From assembly GCA_965222485.1 (NCBI GenBank), contig CBDCUC010000040.1, forward strand, positions 62,001 to 126,000: DNA of 64,000 nucleotides. The letters run 5' to 3'. Every line of letters begins with the position of its first letter. The first letter of the stretch is position 1. The DNA comes from CBDCUC01 sp965222485 (GTDB lineage: Bacteria; Pseudomonadota; Alphaproteobacteria; Rhizobiales; Hyphomicrobiaceae). Below are positions 54,261 to 63,350 of this stretch, one piece after another. Below the pieces are notes generated by a model, which made no database searches, was not told where the DNA came from, and was given only the letters and a program-made list of their open reading frames with translations. The translations under genes and the position numbers were made by a program.

Positions 54261-54466
54261 TGAGCCGCTATCGCCCTCTTTAGCGCTCCTCCAAATTCGG
54301 CCTTAGCTTAATCGCAACAAATCCGACCAATCCAGTCTTCATTCGGCTCATCGCGCAGACTGTACGCTTCTTGGTCACGGAATCCTTGAAATGCAATATT
54401 TCCAGGCAGACCGACCGCTGAATTTCTTAGAAAAAGAGGGTAGCCGCCGAACCGGCATAAGCGCCA

Positions 54467-55054
54467 TTATTGGCAAACAATATAATCGTAGGCCGTGTTC
54501 GAATCAGGCGCATTGCGAAAAACGTGCCCATCACCCATCGCAATCGAAGTCGCAGCTGATGTCACCGCATACTCAACCATGCCGGCGTAGCCGTTCTCCT
54601 TACAAAATTCGTCGGCCGTTTCCTGCGTACGCACAAGCGCGCCGACACGCATCCGCGCATCTAAGCGATGTCCGTCAATCTCTGGTCCATCGAAATGACC
54701 ATCGCGCTTCCGCTGCCTTGGCTCTGCCCCCCGCTCGAACGATCTACTGGCCTCGCGCAGATAGTATGCATTCACCCAGCCGCGTTTTCCTCGAACACGG
54801 ATCTTGCACCAGTATCCACGGCATCCGTAAGGCTCGGAAATGCCGCACTGTCCGGGCCTCAGAGCATATACGACATGGAAATCGGTCGAAGGGCCAGCGC
54901 GCACATTGAGGGTATCATAAGCTGCAACGCCGGTAACACAGTAGTCTGCCGACGCCGGCACTGCACCCGCACCCAGGCCTGCAAACAGGCCGGCAGCCGC
55001 CAAAAAGAGCGACCACATCTGAAATGATATTGCTCTGGCCATCTGTCTTTGCAT
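54467..55054 (-). CDS. Secreted bacterial SH3-domain protein
   Basis: 195 residues from the ATG at 55054. After a signal peptide ending in VPASA, residues ~40-110 form an SH3b domain (TLNVRAGPSTDFHVVYALRPG ... WCKIRVRGKRGWVNAYYLRE). The C-terminal ~80 residues have further cysteines and no recognised fold. SH3b domains bind peptidoglycan or peptides, so a periplasmic role is likely. Confidence 0.8.
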   Translation of the reverse strand: MQRQMARAISFQMWSLFLAAAGLFAGLGAGAVPASADYCVTGVAAYDTLNVRAGPSTDFHVVYALRPGQCGISEPYGCRGYWCKIRVRGKRGWVNAYYLREASRSFERGAEPRQRKRDGHFDGPEIDGHRLDARMRVGALVRTQETADEFCKENGYAGMVEYAVTSAATSIAMGDGHVFRNAPDSNTAYDYIVCQ

Positions 55055-55116
55055 GTTCCCGCCAAACCTGCACGCCACAGACTACAACTCACCCGCTGGA
55101 ACCCTATATTAGCAAC

Positions 55117-55794
55117 ATGCAAAACCAAAATAATCTTAACGAAATCGACCTGGCGTCTACGCGGCATCGTTTCGGACTGAGCGAACTAACATTTATTCCC
55201 GACCCTGATACCGCACCAACCGGCCAGACGCCGGAGGACGCAGAAAGCGATATCGCATCCGCTTTGCAGCAGATTTGCGAAGCGCTAGAGCTGCCTGAAT
55301 CAGAACTGGGTCGCGTTTGGCGGGAGTCGGAAAATGATGCGGCAACTTTGCCAGCACTAAACATCCAGTTGCATGCAACCGCCGCAAACGGCGAAGAAGG
55401 ACATTATAATCCAACGACTGGACAGTTGGCTCTCATCGGCTCGACAAACCCATTGCCACATGAAATGGGCCACGTGATAGATTTTAGACTGGGCTGCGAT
55501 GGAGCGCCCTGGTCTTGGGGACTTGAATGGCGGGACGCCGTATTGGAAGCCCCGGAATTTCGTTTCGCCGCGCGCGTACTCGATTCACGGCTACCCTATC
55601 GCCAACGCTATCACACCACGCCGCATGAATTGTTTGCACGCGCCTTCGAGTGTTTCGTTCTGGACGGCGCGGCCGCGCCGGGCGCCGCGCCAGTCCTGGA
55701 ACACCAAAACGGCTACCCCTGCAATGAAGAGCGCACCATCCTGAATGACGCGATCACCAAGCTCGTTGTAAGTCGGTTGCAAAAGAGTTCTTGA
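55117..55794 (+). CDS. Metallopeptidase-like protein, LPD1/ArdC-C type
   Basis: 225 residues from the ATG at 55117; the frame runs 31 codons further 5' across the promoter of the divergent SH3 gene. The core has PLPHEMGHVIDF (HExxH) and, later, HTTPHELFARAFECFV, the two motifs that pair in the large polyvalent-protein domain LPD1. Such domains are usually part of phage or plasmid polyvalent proteins; here the domain stands alone. It has no signal peptide, so it is probably cytoplasmic. The substrate is unknown. Confidence 0.7.
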   Translation: MQNQNNLNEIDLASTRHRFGLSELTFIPDPDTAPTGQTPEDAESDIASALQQICEALELPESELGRVWRESENDAATLPALNIQLHATAANGEEGHYNPTTGQLALIGSTNPLPHEMGHVIDFRLGCDGAPWSWGLEWRDAVLEAPEFRFAARVLDSRLPYRQRYHTTPHELFARAFECFVLDGAAAPGAAPVLEHQNGYPCNEERTILNDAITKLVVSRLQKSS

Positions 55795-55802
55795 ATAAGT
55801 TC

Positions 55803-55842
55803 AAAAAAAATGGCCGAACCTGTGGGGGATCAGGTTCGGCCG
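55803..55842 (-). terminator. Rho-independent terminator (convergent)
   Basis: GGCCGAACCTG (55813-55823) and CAGGTTCGGCC (55832-55842) form a perfect 11-bp stem; the minus strand continues ATTTTTTTTGAA. It ends the 55932-56306 gene and faces the metallopeptidase-like gene. Confidence 0.88.
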
Positions 55843-55931
55843 CGTCACTGCGCTTGGGAGTAGGCCGTTGCGGCCTGAGAGCGGAAGCGCTGTGGAATCT
55901 TGTAATCTACTTCTAGGTCGATCTGCGCTCC

Positions 55932-56306
55932 CTAGTGACCGTGATTGTGCGAATGAGCAGAACTTGCTGCAATCAGTCCCAGAGCAAGAATACCGACTGC
56001 CACGAGACCAGGGTTGATACCCTTCCTCTTCTTGCGCGCATGATATCGATGATAGCGCTTTGCTGCTCTGCGTTCGGCACGGCGCTCGGCCCGGCGTTCT
56101 GCGCGACGCAACGCGCGACGTCGCTCTGCACGGCGTTCCGCCCGCGCCAACCTGCGATACTTGCGATCATCGTTGCGGACAACGATGCGCACGTCGCGAC
56201 CATTGTCGCGCCAACCGGCGTTCGCCGCGCCTGCAAGTGGCACAAAGCTCGCGCTCGCAACGGCAGCAGCAACGACGCAAGAGGTAATCTTGTTTGAAAG
56301 TGTCAT
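55932..56306 (-). CDS. Exported arginine-rich repeat protein
   Basis: 124 residues from the ATG at 56306. A signal peptide (SCVVAAAVASASFVPLAGAANA) leads to a strongly basic helical region built from ERRAERR-like repeats (RRALRRAERRAERRAERRAA), then a hydrophobic span (GLVAVGILALGLIAASSA) and a histidine-rich end HSHNHGH. It may bind nucleic acid, phospholipid or metal outside the cytoplasm; none of this is known. Confidence 0.65.
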   Translation of the reverse strand: MTLSNKITSCVVAAAVASASFVPLAGAANAGWRDNGRDVRIVVRNDDRKYRRLARAERRAERRRALRRAERRAERRAERRAAKRYHRYHARKKRKGINPGLVAVGILALGLIAASSAHSHNHGH

Positions 56307-56324
56307 CTGACTTGGTCCTTCCAC

Positions 56325-56890
56325 CCGGCAGTTTCATTTTGCCTCGGTGTCACGCGCCCCGTGCCACCGTTCCGACCCTAAGCAAACAACACCCCTCCTG
56401 AATGGTGCTTGAAGCGCGCATACAGCTCCCGTTCATGAAGCAAGAGTGTCAGTTAACCATCTGTTTTACATGAAAAAATTTGAGTTATAGAGAGGCGAAT
56501 CCGCACGCAACCAATCCAATAGAGAACCAATCCACCGAATGGACTTGCCGCTGCTTGCCTCGAATTTGGTCCCACGCGTGGACCGGATTTGCTCTCGGGT
56601 TATTCCTCGCTTTGCTCGGGCCTTCGAGCCCGCGGATCGCGACGCCATCGTGCTGGAGGCGCGTCTTCGACACGACGGCTGCCGCGACGGCGGGAGGTAT
56701 CCTTGCGTGGGTTGTGCGTGCTGACTGGCACAACAGGGAGCAAGGCGACCCGCGGCTTTGCCGCGCGCCCGCGCAGCTGCCCGAGGCCGTTGGGCCGAGG
56801 AACAGCAGCGTGTGCGAAAACAAACTGTGCAAAGCGAGAAGGGACTGCGGCAGAAGAATATCAAGCCGCCAACGTATCAGATTGAAAAAC
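56325..56890. other. Gene-poor region with a repeat element
   Basis: No recognised gene in about 560 bases; open frames on both strands lack domains and start sites. It contains the repeat described at 56736-56765. Confidence 0.4.
56736..56765 (+). repeat. GGGAGCAARGCGACCC plus GC hairpin, copy 1
   Basis: GGGAGCAAGGCGACCC (56736-56751) runs into the hairpin CGCGGC-TTT-GCCGCG (56751-56765). A second copy lies at 63947-63976 with one base changed in the motif and a different but still perfectly paired hairpin. Confidence 0.5.
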
Positions 56891-57727
56891 CTACGCGCCA
56901 AGATTGGGCGTGATCTTCGTTACCTTCCAATCGAAATCTTGGAAGTTAATCTGACCGGTGACTTCAGCCTCCTTGGCCGAAGATGAGCGGGCAACGCCCA
57001 TTTGCAAACCCAGCGGACCGGCAAACCCGAAGGTTTTGATATTGCCAAGCCCAAACGATGACTTTGTCCTCCGCTTCGATTCGCTCGGCTCACCAACCGT
57101 TCTCACAGGGCCACCCGAAGCTCCACCGCCAAGCTCAGGAAACAATTTGGCGCCCAGCTTGCCCGCGTCGAGACCGATCTTTCCCGCAACTTCGCCGATA
57201 ACTTCACGCACCTTTTCGTTTTCGAAGAGACCACCAATACCCTCGCTTAGGTCGATCCCGCCACCGCTATTACTGGCGCCGCCGCTCTCACCCGCACCAC
57301 CACCCTTGGCGGCAATTTGCAACAGTGCATTAATGCCGCCCATCTTGTTGATCTGGTTCAAGACCGCCTTCTGGATCTCCAACGAGAGGTCACCACGGTT
57401 CGCATAGATACTGACCAGCTTTTTGGCATTGATGACTTCCAAAAGTGCGCCGTCGATAATTTGACCGATACGTTCACGCGGAATTTGCGCACCAACGACA
57501 TTTGTCGCCGGCCCGAGGTTTTTCATGACGTCGGTAACGCGTTTGTCCACATGTGCCATCACCGGCTCACGCATCGAGCGGCGCACGCTGACGAAATCCA
57601 CCTTGCGTTCCAACGCAGCCGGGTCCGACGCCTCCAGTGCCGCGTGAATCTGATATCCGGAGAATGCCGGCCAAATGACATAAAATCCTACTGCAACGAG
57701 GATGATGAGACCGATCAGACGTTTCAT
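56891..57727 (-). CDS. DUF2939 family protein
   Basis: 278 residues from the ATG at 57727. One N-terminal transmembrane span (LIGLIILVAVGFYVIWPAF) is followed by the DUF2939 core (YQIHAALEASDPAALERKVD, SVRRSMREPVMAHVDKRV). A glycine-rich linker and a C-terminal strand segment (FQDFDWKVTKITP) end the protein. It is probably a periplasm-facing membrane-anchored protein; its function is unknown. Confidence 0.88.
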   Translation of the reverse strand: MKRLIGLIILVAVGFYVIWPAFSGYQIHAALEASDPAALERKVDFVSVRRSMREPVMAHVDKRVTDVMKNLGPATNVVGAQIPRERIGQIIDGALLEVINAKKLVSIYANRGDLSLEIQKAVLNQINKMGGINALLQIAAKGGGAGESGGASNSGGGIDLSEGIGGLFENEKVREVIGEVAGKIGLDAGKLGAKLFPELGGGASGGPVRTVGEPSESKRRTKSSFGLGNIKTFGFAGPLGLQMGVARSSSAKEAEVTGQINFQDFDWKVTKITPNLGA

Positions 57728-57872
57728 GAGGCACCTCAGGTTATAGCCGGCGTTCACGCCACTTTTTCAGGGCCAGAGTGTCGAACACTCCCCGCACGAA
57801 TTCAAGCGCGTCAAAAATGGATTTTTTGGGTGCATCTAGCTTGCCGGCGCAACCCCCCAAAACCGGCGCTCA

Positions 57873-58652
57873 TCAAACGCCATCAAGACGCATTGCCAAT
57901 CCCGCATCGGCCATAAACCGCTTGGTTTCTCCAATAGAGTAGGTTCCGAAGTGAAAGATCGACGCCGCCAGAACCGCGCTGGCGTGCCCCTCCCGGACAC
58001 CATCGACCATATGCTCCAAAGTCCCCACACCACCTGATGCTATTACCGGCACGCTTACCGCATCGGCAATCGCCCGTGTAAGCGGCAAATCGAAGCCCGC
58101 CTTGGTTCCATCGCGATCCATCGACGTCAGCAAAAGCTCGCCTGCACCCAGCGCTACGACTTCTTTGGCGTATTCCACTGCATCGATCCCTGTCGGCTTG
58201 CGCCCACCGTGGGTAAAGATCTCCCAGCGTTCCGGCTCACCCTCACCCGACACCTTCTTGGCATCGATCGCGACAACAATGCACTGCGCGCCAAACTTCT
58301 CCGAGGCGACCTTCACAAACGACCGGTCGAAGACGGCGGCTGTGTTGATCGAGACTTTGTCCGCACCTGCCTCAAGGAGTTTTCGTATGTCCTCAACCGT
58401 GCGCACGCCTCCACCGACCGTCAGGGGCATAAAACAGCGTTCCGCCGTTCGCTCCACGATATCGAAGATCGTGTCGCGGTTTTCGTGGCTTGCCGTGATG
58501 TCGAGAAAACAAAGCTCGTCCGCGCCCGCTTCATCGTAGGCGGCAGCAGCTTCTACAGGGTCGCCGGCATCGATGAGATCGACAAAGTTGACCCCCTTGA
58601 CGACTCGTCCGTCTTTGACGTCGAGGCAGGGAATGACACGTACTTTCAGCAT
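57873..58652 (-). CDS. hisF: Imidazole glycerol phosphate synthase, cyclase subunit
   Basis: 259 residues. The (beta-alpha)8 barrel shows the family pattern RVIPCLDVKDGRVVKGVNF with the catalytic Asp, LPLTVGGGVRTVEDI, and ASGGVGTLEHM phosphate loop. With HisH it forms the imidazole ring of histidine and AICAR. Its usual neighbour hisA is 3.2 kb away on the same strand. Confidence 0.97.
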   Translation of the reverse strand: MLKVRVIPCLDVKDGRVVKGVNFVDLIDAGDPVEAAAAYDEAGADELCFLDITASHENRDTIFDIVERTAERCFMPLTVGGGVRTVEDIRKLLEAGADKVSINTAAVFDRSFVKVASEKFGAQCIVVAIDAKKVSGEGEPERWEIFTHGGRKPTGIDAVEYAKEVVALGAGELLLTSMDRDGTKAGFDLPLTRAIADAVSVPVIASGGVGTLEHMVDGVREGHASAVLAASIFHFGTYSIGETKRFMADAGLAMRLDGV

Positions 58653-58722
58653 GGCTTCCAGGTAGCCCAGACATGTCCGCCGGGCAAGTCTGGTTTGCGG
58701 TAAAATTCTAGATCATAAATAA

Positions 58723-58755
58723 AGCGGCAAGCGGGGAGGGGACCGCTTGCCGCTA
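58723..58755 (-). terminator. Hairpin after the small secreted protein gene
   Basis: AGCGGCAAGCGG and CCGCTTGCCGCT form a 12-bp stem; on the minus strand the next bases are TTATTTAT. It separates the 58821-59072 gene from hisF. Confidence 0.75.
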
Positions 58756-58820
58756 ACGGACTTTGGGGGGAAGTCCGCGGGGGCCAGCCTGGCAATGGCA
58801 GACCAGCTGGCCGGGGCTTT

Positions 58821-59072
58821 CTAACGCGCAGCGGCCTGGCAGCGCACCAGATTGTCCTGATAGTGCCGGTGGCATTGGCGCTTTTTATTCCTATCCCTGC
58901 GTGCAGTATCCAGGCACGCATTCAACACTGACATGCTGAACTTGGCGCAACGGTAATACTCACGGTTGTTGCCAGCTTCACTTGCGCTCACGCTCATGAA
59001 GATCACGCCGGCTACAACCGGCAGAATGCTCAAGGCAACTTTCAATCGCTTGATGTGGTTGGTGCTGGTCAT
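58821..59072 (-). CDS. Small secreted cysteine-containing protein
   Basis: 83 residues. A signal peptide (LKVALSILPVVAGVIFMSVSASEA) precedes a ~48-residue basic mature part with four cysteines (YYRCAKFS, NACLDTA, KRQCHRHY, LVRCQAA) at spacings that suggest a two-disulfide helical hairpin. The ATG has GGAG upstream. The function is unknown. Confidence 0.7.
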   Translation of the reverse strand: MTSTNHIKRLKVALSILPVVAGVIFMSVSASEAGNNREYYRCAKFSMSVLNACLDTARRDRNKKRQCHRHYQDNLVRCQAAAR

Positions 59073-59126
59073 TTTCCAATCTCCTTGATTGAATTTCAGT
59101 TTGCGAAGTTGCGGTGTTCTTCCCCA

Positions 59127-59957
59127 CTAGGCCTTAGTGATGATGACTTGCGCGTAGTCCGCCGGCACACGCATCGAGCCATCGTTAGCCGTGTTGAATT
59201 CTGCAATCGTTGCATGGAGGTCTGCGTCGAATGCCGCCTGCGCCTTTGCATCCAGGGCTAGAAAAGCCTTGTGTACTGGGCCGTAATAGGTGCGGAAGAA
59301 TTCAACGAAGTGGCGCGGCGAGTGATAACGGAAAACAAACTGGCGACGCTCGACCTCAATGGAAGCTGCGTGAGCAGCGAAGGCATTCCCAATCCAGCCT
59401 TCATCACCCCACAACGCAGGCGACTTGATGCCAGCCGGAGGTGGCACATGTTTTCCGACCGTCTTGAACAGGCGCCCGATAAATCCGTCAGGCGTCCAGT
59501 TGGCCAAACCGACCTTTCCGCCTGAACGGCAAACACGCAACAATTCGCGTGCAGCAGCCTCCTGATTAGGAGCAAACATGACGCCAAACGTCGAAACAAC
59601 GGCATCGAATTCGGCATTCTCGAATGGCAGCGCTTCAGCATCCGCGATCTGGAATTTGACGTCGAGCGACTCTGCCTGCGCCCTTGCCCGTCCATGCGCC
59701 AGCAACGCATCAACATAGTCGGTCGAAGTAACCTCACACCAGCGCCGCGCAAAGGCGAGCGTTGCGTTGCCATTGCCTGCCGCCACGTCCAAAACCTGCG
59801 CACCTGGTGTAGGGTCCAATGCTTCGGCCAGGTCTTCACCCACGATCTGGAGCGTAACGCCGATTTTTGCGTAGTCGCCTGATGCCCACGTCGCATTCTG
59901 CTTCATCTTGACGGCTTCAAAATCAGGCGTCGTGTTGATCTCGGTTATCGCGTTCAT
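59127..59957 (-). CDS. Class I SAM-dependent methyltransferase
   Basis: 276 residues from the ATG at 59957 with a GGTGGGA site. Motif I is VLDVAAGNGNATLAFA, with STDYVDALLAHG, FQIADAEALPFENAEFDAVV and a MFAPNQEAAARELLRV post-core region, as in methyltransferase-11/UbiE-like enzymes. The substrate is unknown. It is divergent from an OmpR-type/TPR regulator, which may control it. Confidence 0.88.
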   Translation of the reverse strand: MNAITEINTTPDFEAVKMKQNATWASGDYAKIGVTLQIVGEDLAEALDPTPGAQVLDVAAGNGNATLAFARRWCEVTSTDYVDALLAHGRARAQAESLDVKFQIADAEALPFENAEFDAVVSTFGVMFAPNQEAAARELLRVCRSGGKVGLANWTPDGFIGRLFKTVGKHVPPPAGIKSPALWGDEGWIGNAFAAHAASIEVERRQFVFRYHSPRHFVEFFRTYYGPVHKAFLALDAKAQAAFDADLHATIAEFNTANDGSMRVPADYAQVIITKA

Positions 59958-60255
59958 AATTCCCACCTTTTTTGATCCTGCTACGGCCACCCTCGCTATA
60001 GAGTGACGGGGTCGTTTCCTGTTCGTCTGATGCTGACGTTGTGCCAAACATGACCGCCGCCTGCTTGAAGACGGCTAGGGGAATTCAGGGGCTTTACGTG
60101 GAGATTTCCTGGGCCAACTGACCTGCACGTTCTGGAACGCTTAGGCGCCACGGTCTAAGCTGCCCTGAGCCCACGTCGAGCCTGCCAAGGCGATGCGATC
60201 ACGGGCTGTGTGAAGACCCAAAGACGTGGTTGAAGCCGCGTTGACTGAGGATGCG

Positions 60256-61848
60256 ATGCTCTACAGGTTCGACGATTTCGAACTCAACACCGAAAGCTTC
60301 GAGTTGAAGCACAAGGGTTCGATCCGCCACGTCGAACCGCTCGTCTTCGATCTTATTGCCTTCTTCAGCGCCAATCCCGGCCGAGTTATCGGCCGCGAAG
60401 AAATCATCGAGACTGTTTGGAAAGGACGCATCGTCTCGGACGCGACCATATCGAGTTGCATCAAACACGCGCGAAAAGCGTTAGACGATAGCGGCAACAA
60501 CCAAAGCTACATCCGCACCGTACGTGGCCGCGGATTTCAATTCACCGCAGACGTTGCAGATGGACCGGATCCAACCAGCGATGAACACTCTCGTGCTGCT
60601 GGCGCGAGCGGCACTGAAGCTAAAACGCATCAAAAGCATACTCATAACGCCCAGACATTTGCCGCGCAGCAACCAACCTCCGACCGACCTGTACTTGCGG
60701 TCCTGCCATTCAAGAACCTGAGCGCTGGTGTCGACGAGTACTTCGCCGATGGCCTCACGGAAGACATCATCACCAATCTATCGCGCTTTCGCGAACTGCT
60801 CGTCATTGCGCGTTCAACCGCATTTCAATTCAAGGACCAGGCTGTGAACATGTCCGAGCTTGGCGCCAGGTTGAACGCCGCCTACATCGTCGAAGGCAGT
60901 GTGCGCCGTGCCGCAGGCCGCGTGCGCATCACCGCACAACTCATCGATGCCACGACGGGCATGCACCTCTGGGCCGACAACTTCGACCGTGAAATGGAGG
61001 ACATCTTCGCCGTCCAGGACGAAGTCACCCGCACAATTGCTGCAACCCTCGGCGTCAAAATCCAGGATGTTGCCCTTCAGCGTGCACTAAAGAAGAGTGC
61101 TGCCGAGCTCGACGCTTATGACTGTGTTTTGCGAGCGCGCCGCTACACATCCCTGCTGAGTGCAGACGCCCATGCAGAAGCCCGCGATCTTCTGGAAGCA
61201 GCCGTCGAGAAAGACCCGGCCTATGCCGACGCGCACGCGCTGCTCGCAAACGTTTATCTCGCCGAACACCGCTTCGACACCAACCCGCGACCCGACCCCA
61301 TCGGCCGCGCGCTACAAATGGCGGAAAAAGCAACCCAGCTTGACCCGCAGAACGCCTATGCGCATTGCTGGCTCGCAATCGTTCACTTCTTCCGCCGGCA
61401 GAACGACAAGTTCGAGGCAGAGGCGGAACTTGCCCTTAGCTTGAATCCGAACGACCCCGAAACATTGGCCGACATCGGCCATTTCTACGCCTTCATGGGC
61501 CGGTTCGAACGCGGAATGGAATTGTCGATACGTGCTCGGCGGCTAAACCCACTACACCCCGGCTGGTATTACTTTACTTCGTCCCGCTACCACTACAACG
61601 CACGCGAGTATGAAGCGACGCTCGCCGACGTAGAGCGCGCGGCAATGCCAGGTTTCTACTGGACTCATCTTTTGAACACCGCTGCCCTAGGCCAGCTCGA
61701 ACGGCCCGAAGCAGCAGAATCCGCAAAACGAATCTTCAAACTCAAGCCTGACTTCCAAGCCAAAACCGAATTGGAAAAATGGAATGCGGCGCCCGATGAT
61801 CTCGCCCACCTGATGCAAGGACTTGAGAAGGCGGGTCTGCGAGAGTGA
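60256..61848 (+). CDS. OmpR-type winged-helix/TPR transcriptional regulator
   Basis: 530 residues from the ATG at 60256 (GAGG upstream); a GTG at 60226 is an alternative. Residues 1-100 are a PhoB/OmpR-type DNA-binding domain ending in YIRTVRGRGFQFTADV. Next comes LAVLPFKNLSAGVDEYFADG through GSVRRAAGRVRITAQLIDA, the TolB-like module of CadC/adenylate-cyclase-associated regulators, then TPR repeats. There is no receiver or transmembrane domain, so the signal is probably a cytosolic protein or ligand. It is divergent from the methyltransferase. Confidence 0.88.
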   Translation: MLYRFDDFELNTESFELKHKGSIRHVEPLVFDLIAFFSANPGRVIGREEIIETVWKGRIVSDATISSCIKHARKALDDSGNNQSYIRTVRGRGFQFTADVADGPDPTSDEHSRAAGASGTEAKTHQKHTHNAQTFAAQQPTSDRPVLAVLPFKNLSAGVDEYFADGLTEDIITNLSRFRELLVIARSTAFQFKDQAVNMSELGARLNAAYIVEGSVRRAAGRVRITAQLIDATTGMHLWADNFDREMEDIFAVQDEVTRTIAATLGVKIQDVALQRALKKSAAELDAYDCVLRARRYTSLLSADAHAEARDLLEAAVEKDPAYADAHALLANVYLAEHRFDTNPRPDPIGRALQMAEKATQLDPQNAYAHCWLAIVHFFRRQNDKFEAEAELALSLNPNDPETLADIGHFYAFMGRFERGMELSIRARRLNPLHPGWYYFTSSRYHYNAREYEATLADVERAAMPGFYWTHLLNTAALGQLERPEAAESAKRIFKLKPDFQAKTELEKWNAAPDDLAHLMQGLEKAGLRE

Positions 61849-61886
61849 AACGGCAAAAACCGGCGCGGCCAAAACGTTCAAACACA

Positions 61887-62615
61887 CTACGCCGCAGCAA
61901 GTACACTCAATGCTTCATTTGGATCGATGCGGCCGTCATAAAGCGCCCGCCCCGTGATCGCACCTTCGAGTTTTTGGCACTCCGGGCTGGCGAGCGCCCT
62001 GATATCGTCCATTGAAGCCAGCCCGCCGCTCGCGATTACAGGGATAGACGTGGCCTCCGCTAACGCCAGCGTCGCGGGCAGGTTCAATCCCTTCAAAACG
62101 CCATCGCGGTCGATGTCGGTGTAGATGATCGCGGACACACCGGCATCTTCGAACCGCGACGCCAGGTCGGCTGCCGTAAGCTCTGACGTCTCCGCCCAGC
62201 CCTCCACCGCAACCTTGCCGCCCTTGGCGTCGATACCAACTGCGATCCGGCCGGGAAACTTGGCGCAGGCTTCGCGCACCAATTCGGGGTTGCGCACAGC
62301 AACCGTGCCCAGGATCACGCGACGCACTCCCTTGGAAATCCACATCTCGATCGTCGCAAGATCGCGAATACCGCCGCCCAACTGCGCCGGCATTTTGATC
62401 GCCTGCAATATCGCATCGACCGCCGCACCGTTCACCGGCCGGCCCTCGAACGCGCCATTAAGATCAACGATATGCAGCCACTCAAACCCCTGCGATTCAA
62501 AAATCGCCGCCTGCGCCGCAGGGTCGTCGTTGAATACCGTCGCCTGGTCCATTTCGCCAAGCTTCAAACGCACGCATTGACCGTCTTTCAAATCGATCGC
62601 TGGGAAGAGGATCAA
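61887..62615 (-). CDS. hisA: Phosphoribosylformimino-AICAR ribotide isomerase
   Basis: 242 residues. The barrel carries LFPAIDLKDGQCVRLKLGEM, LQLGGGIRDL-like (PAQLGGGIRDLATIEMW) and IVYTDIDRDG-like (IIYTDIDRDGVLKG) segments with the two catalytic aspartates. It opens the ribose ring in histidine synthesis. hisF follows on the same strand but only after an inserted 3.2-kb stretch. Confidence 0.96.
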   Translation of the reverse strand: MILFPAIDLKDGQCVRLKLGEMDQATVFNDDPAAQAAIFESQGFEWLHIVDLNGAFEGRPVNGAAVDAILQAIKMPAQLGGGIRDLATIEMWISKGVRRVILGTVAVRNPELVREACAKFPGRIAVGIDAKGGKVAVEGWAETSELTAADLASRFEDAGVSAIIYTDIDRDGVLKGLNLPATLALAEATSIPVIASGGLASMDDIRALASPECQKLEGAITGRALYDGRIDPNEALSVLAAA

Positions 62616-62767
62616 AGCGTCCTGCCTTTCAAAAGTTCTTGGCCCTGACCAAACCGAATTCGCATCCGGCCATCAGATCGCTATTATTCAGCGCGAACAA
62701 AGAGTGAAACCCTCCTCCGCGTCAAGCATCGAATGCGACGCGCAGAATAGTTGAGTCTTGTCCTGCC

Positions 62768-63085
62768 ATGTCATTGTCACTGATCAGCGAACCGGCACCG
62801 AAGCCCCGCACCATCACCAAAAACGAGGCGATCGATATCTGGATCGCACGCTGGCTCAATATCCGCCGCACCGATCTCCTCCGCCGTTATGGCTGCGACC
62901 CGCGCCGGCTATACGAGATCTGGGAGGGAAAGCGTTTTCCAGCGAGCCGCGACCAGGCCCTTAAAGTCTTTGAGGAACGCTACCCCGGCCTGATGGACCG
63001 CGTCGATTTCGGAGTGCACCAGCGCATACCCTCGCGTAGCGCGTCGCCCGATCAGCTGGCCCTATTTGAGGATACGGAGGCTTAA
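62768..63085 (+). CDS. Small conserved hypothetical protein
   Basis: 105 residues. The segment NEAIDIWIARWLNIRRTDLL followed by RRYGCDPRRLYEIWEGKRFP has a helix-turn-helix look and is shared, from memory, by unnamed alphaproteobacterial proteins. It ends in an acidic tail (LALFEDTEA). It may be a DNA-binding protein, but this is not shown. It is divergent from hisA. Confidence 0.65.
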   Translation: MSLSLISEPAPKPRTITKNEAIDIWIARWLNIRRTDLLRRYGCDPRRLYEIWEGKRFPASRDQALKVFEERYPGLMDRVDFGVHQRIPSRSASPDQLALFEDTEA

Positions 63086-63200
63086 TTCTCTCCTCTCAAA
63101 ACCACTTCACCGCAGCATGAAAGTCGCAATTTCAATCCCTTAGCGCCATGAGAACAAAAATCGAACTTTCTGCTGGACAATCGAATTGATTCCCACTTAT

Positions 63201-63215
63201 GTTCTTCTTACGTTC
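63201..63215 (+). promoter_or_regulatory. Candidate LexA (SOS) box
   Basis: GTTC-TTCTTAC-GTTC fits the alphaproteobacterial LexA site, a GTTC-N7-GTTC direct repeat, exactly. It overlaps a promoter-like pair TTGATT (63186-63191) and TACGTT (63209-63214) spaced by 17 bases, and lies 136 bases before the gene at 63351. Confidence 0.55.
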
Positions 63216-63350
63216 CAATCACGGAACACCTTAAAACTCCCCAACGGGAACAGACTAACCCGTTGAAAACACTGTACACCCCTCTCTGGAGATCTCTTCG
63301 TACTGCGTATCTCTCCCCCGCACACACCCGACCACGAAAGAGACCTCACG

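Noticed and set aside
56480..56986. 168-codon plus-strand frame ahead of the DUF2939 gene end
   Set aside because: It runs into the opposite-strand DUF2939 gene and competes with equally long frames on the other strand; no domain was recognised.
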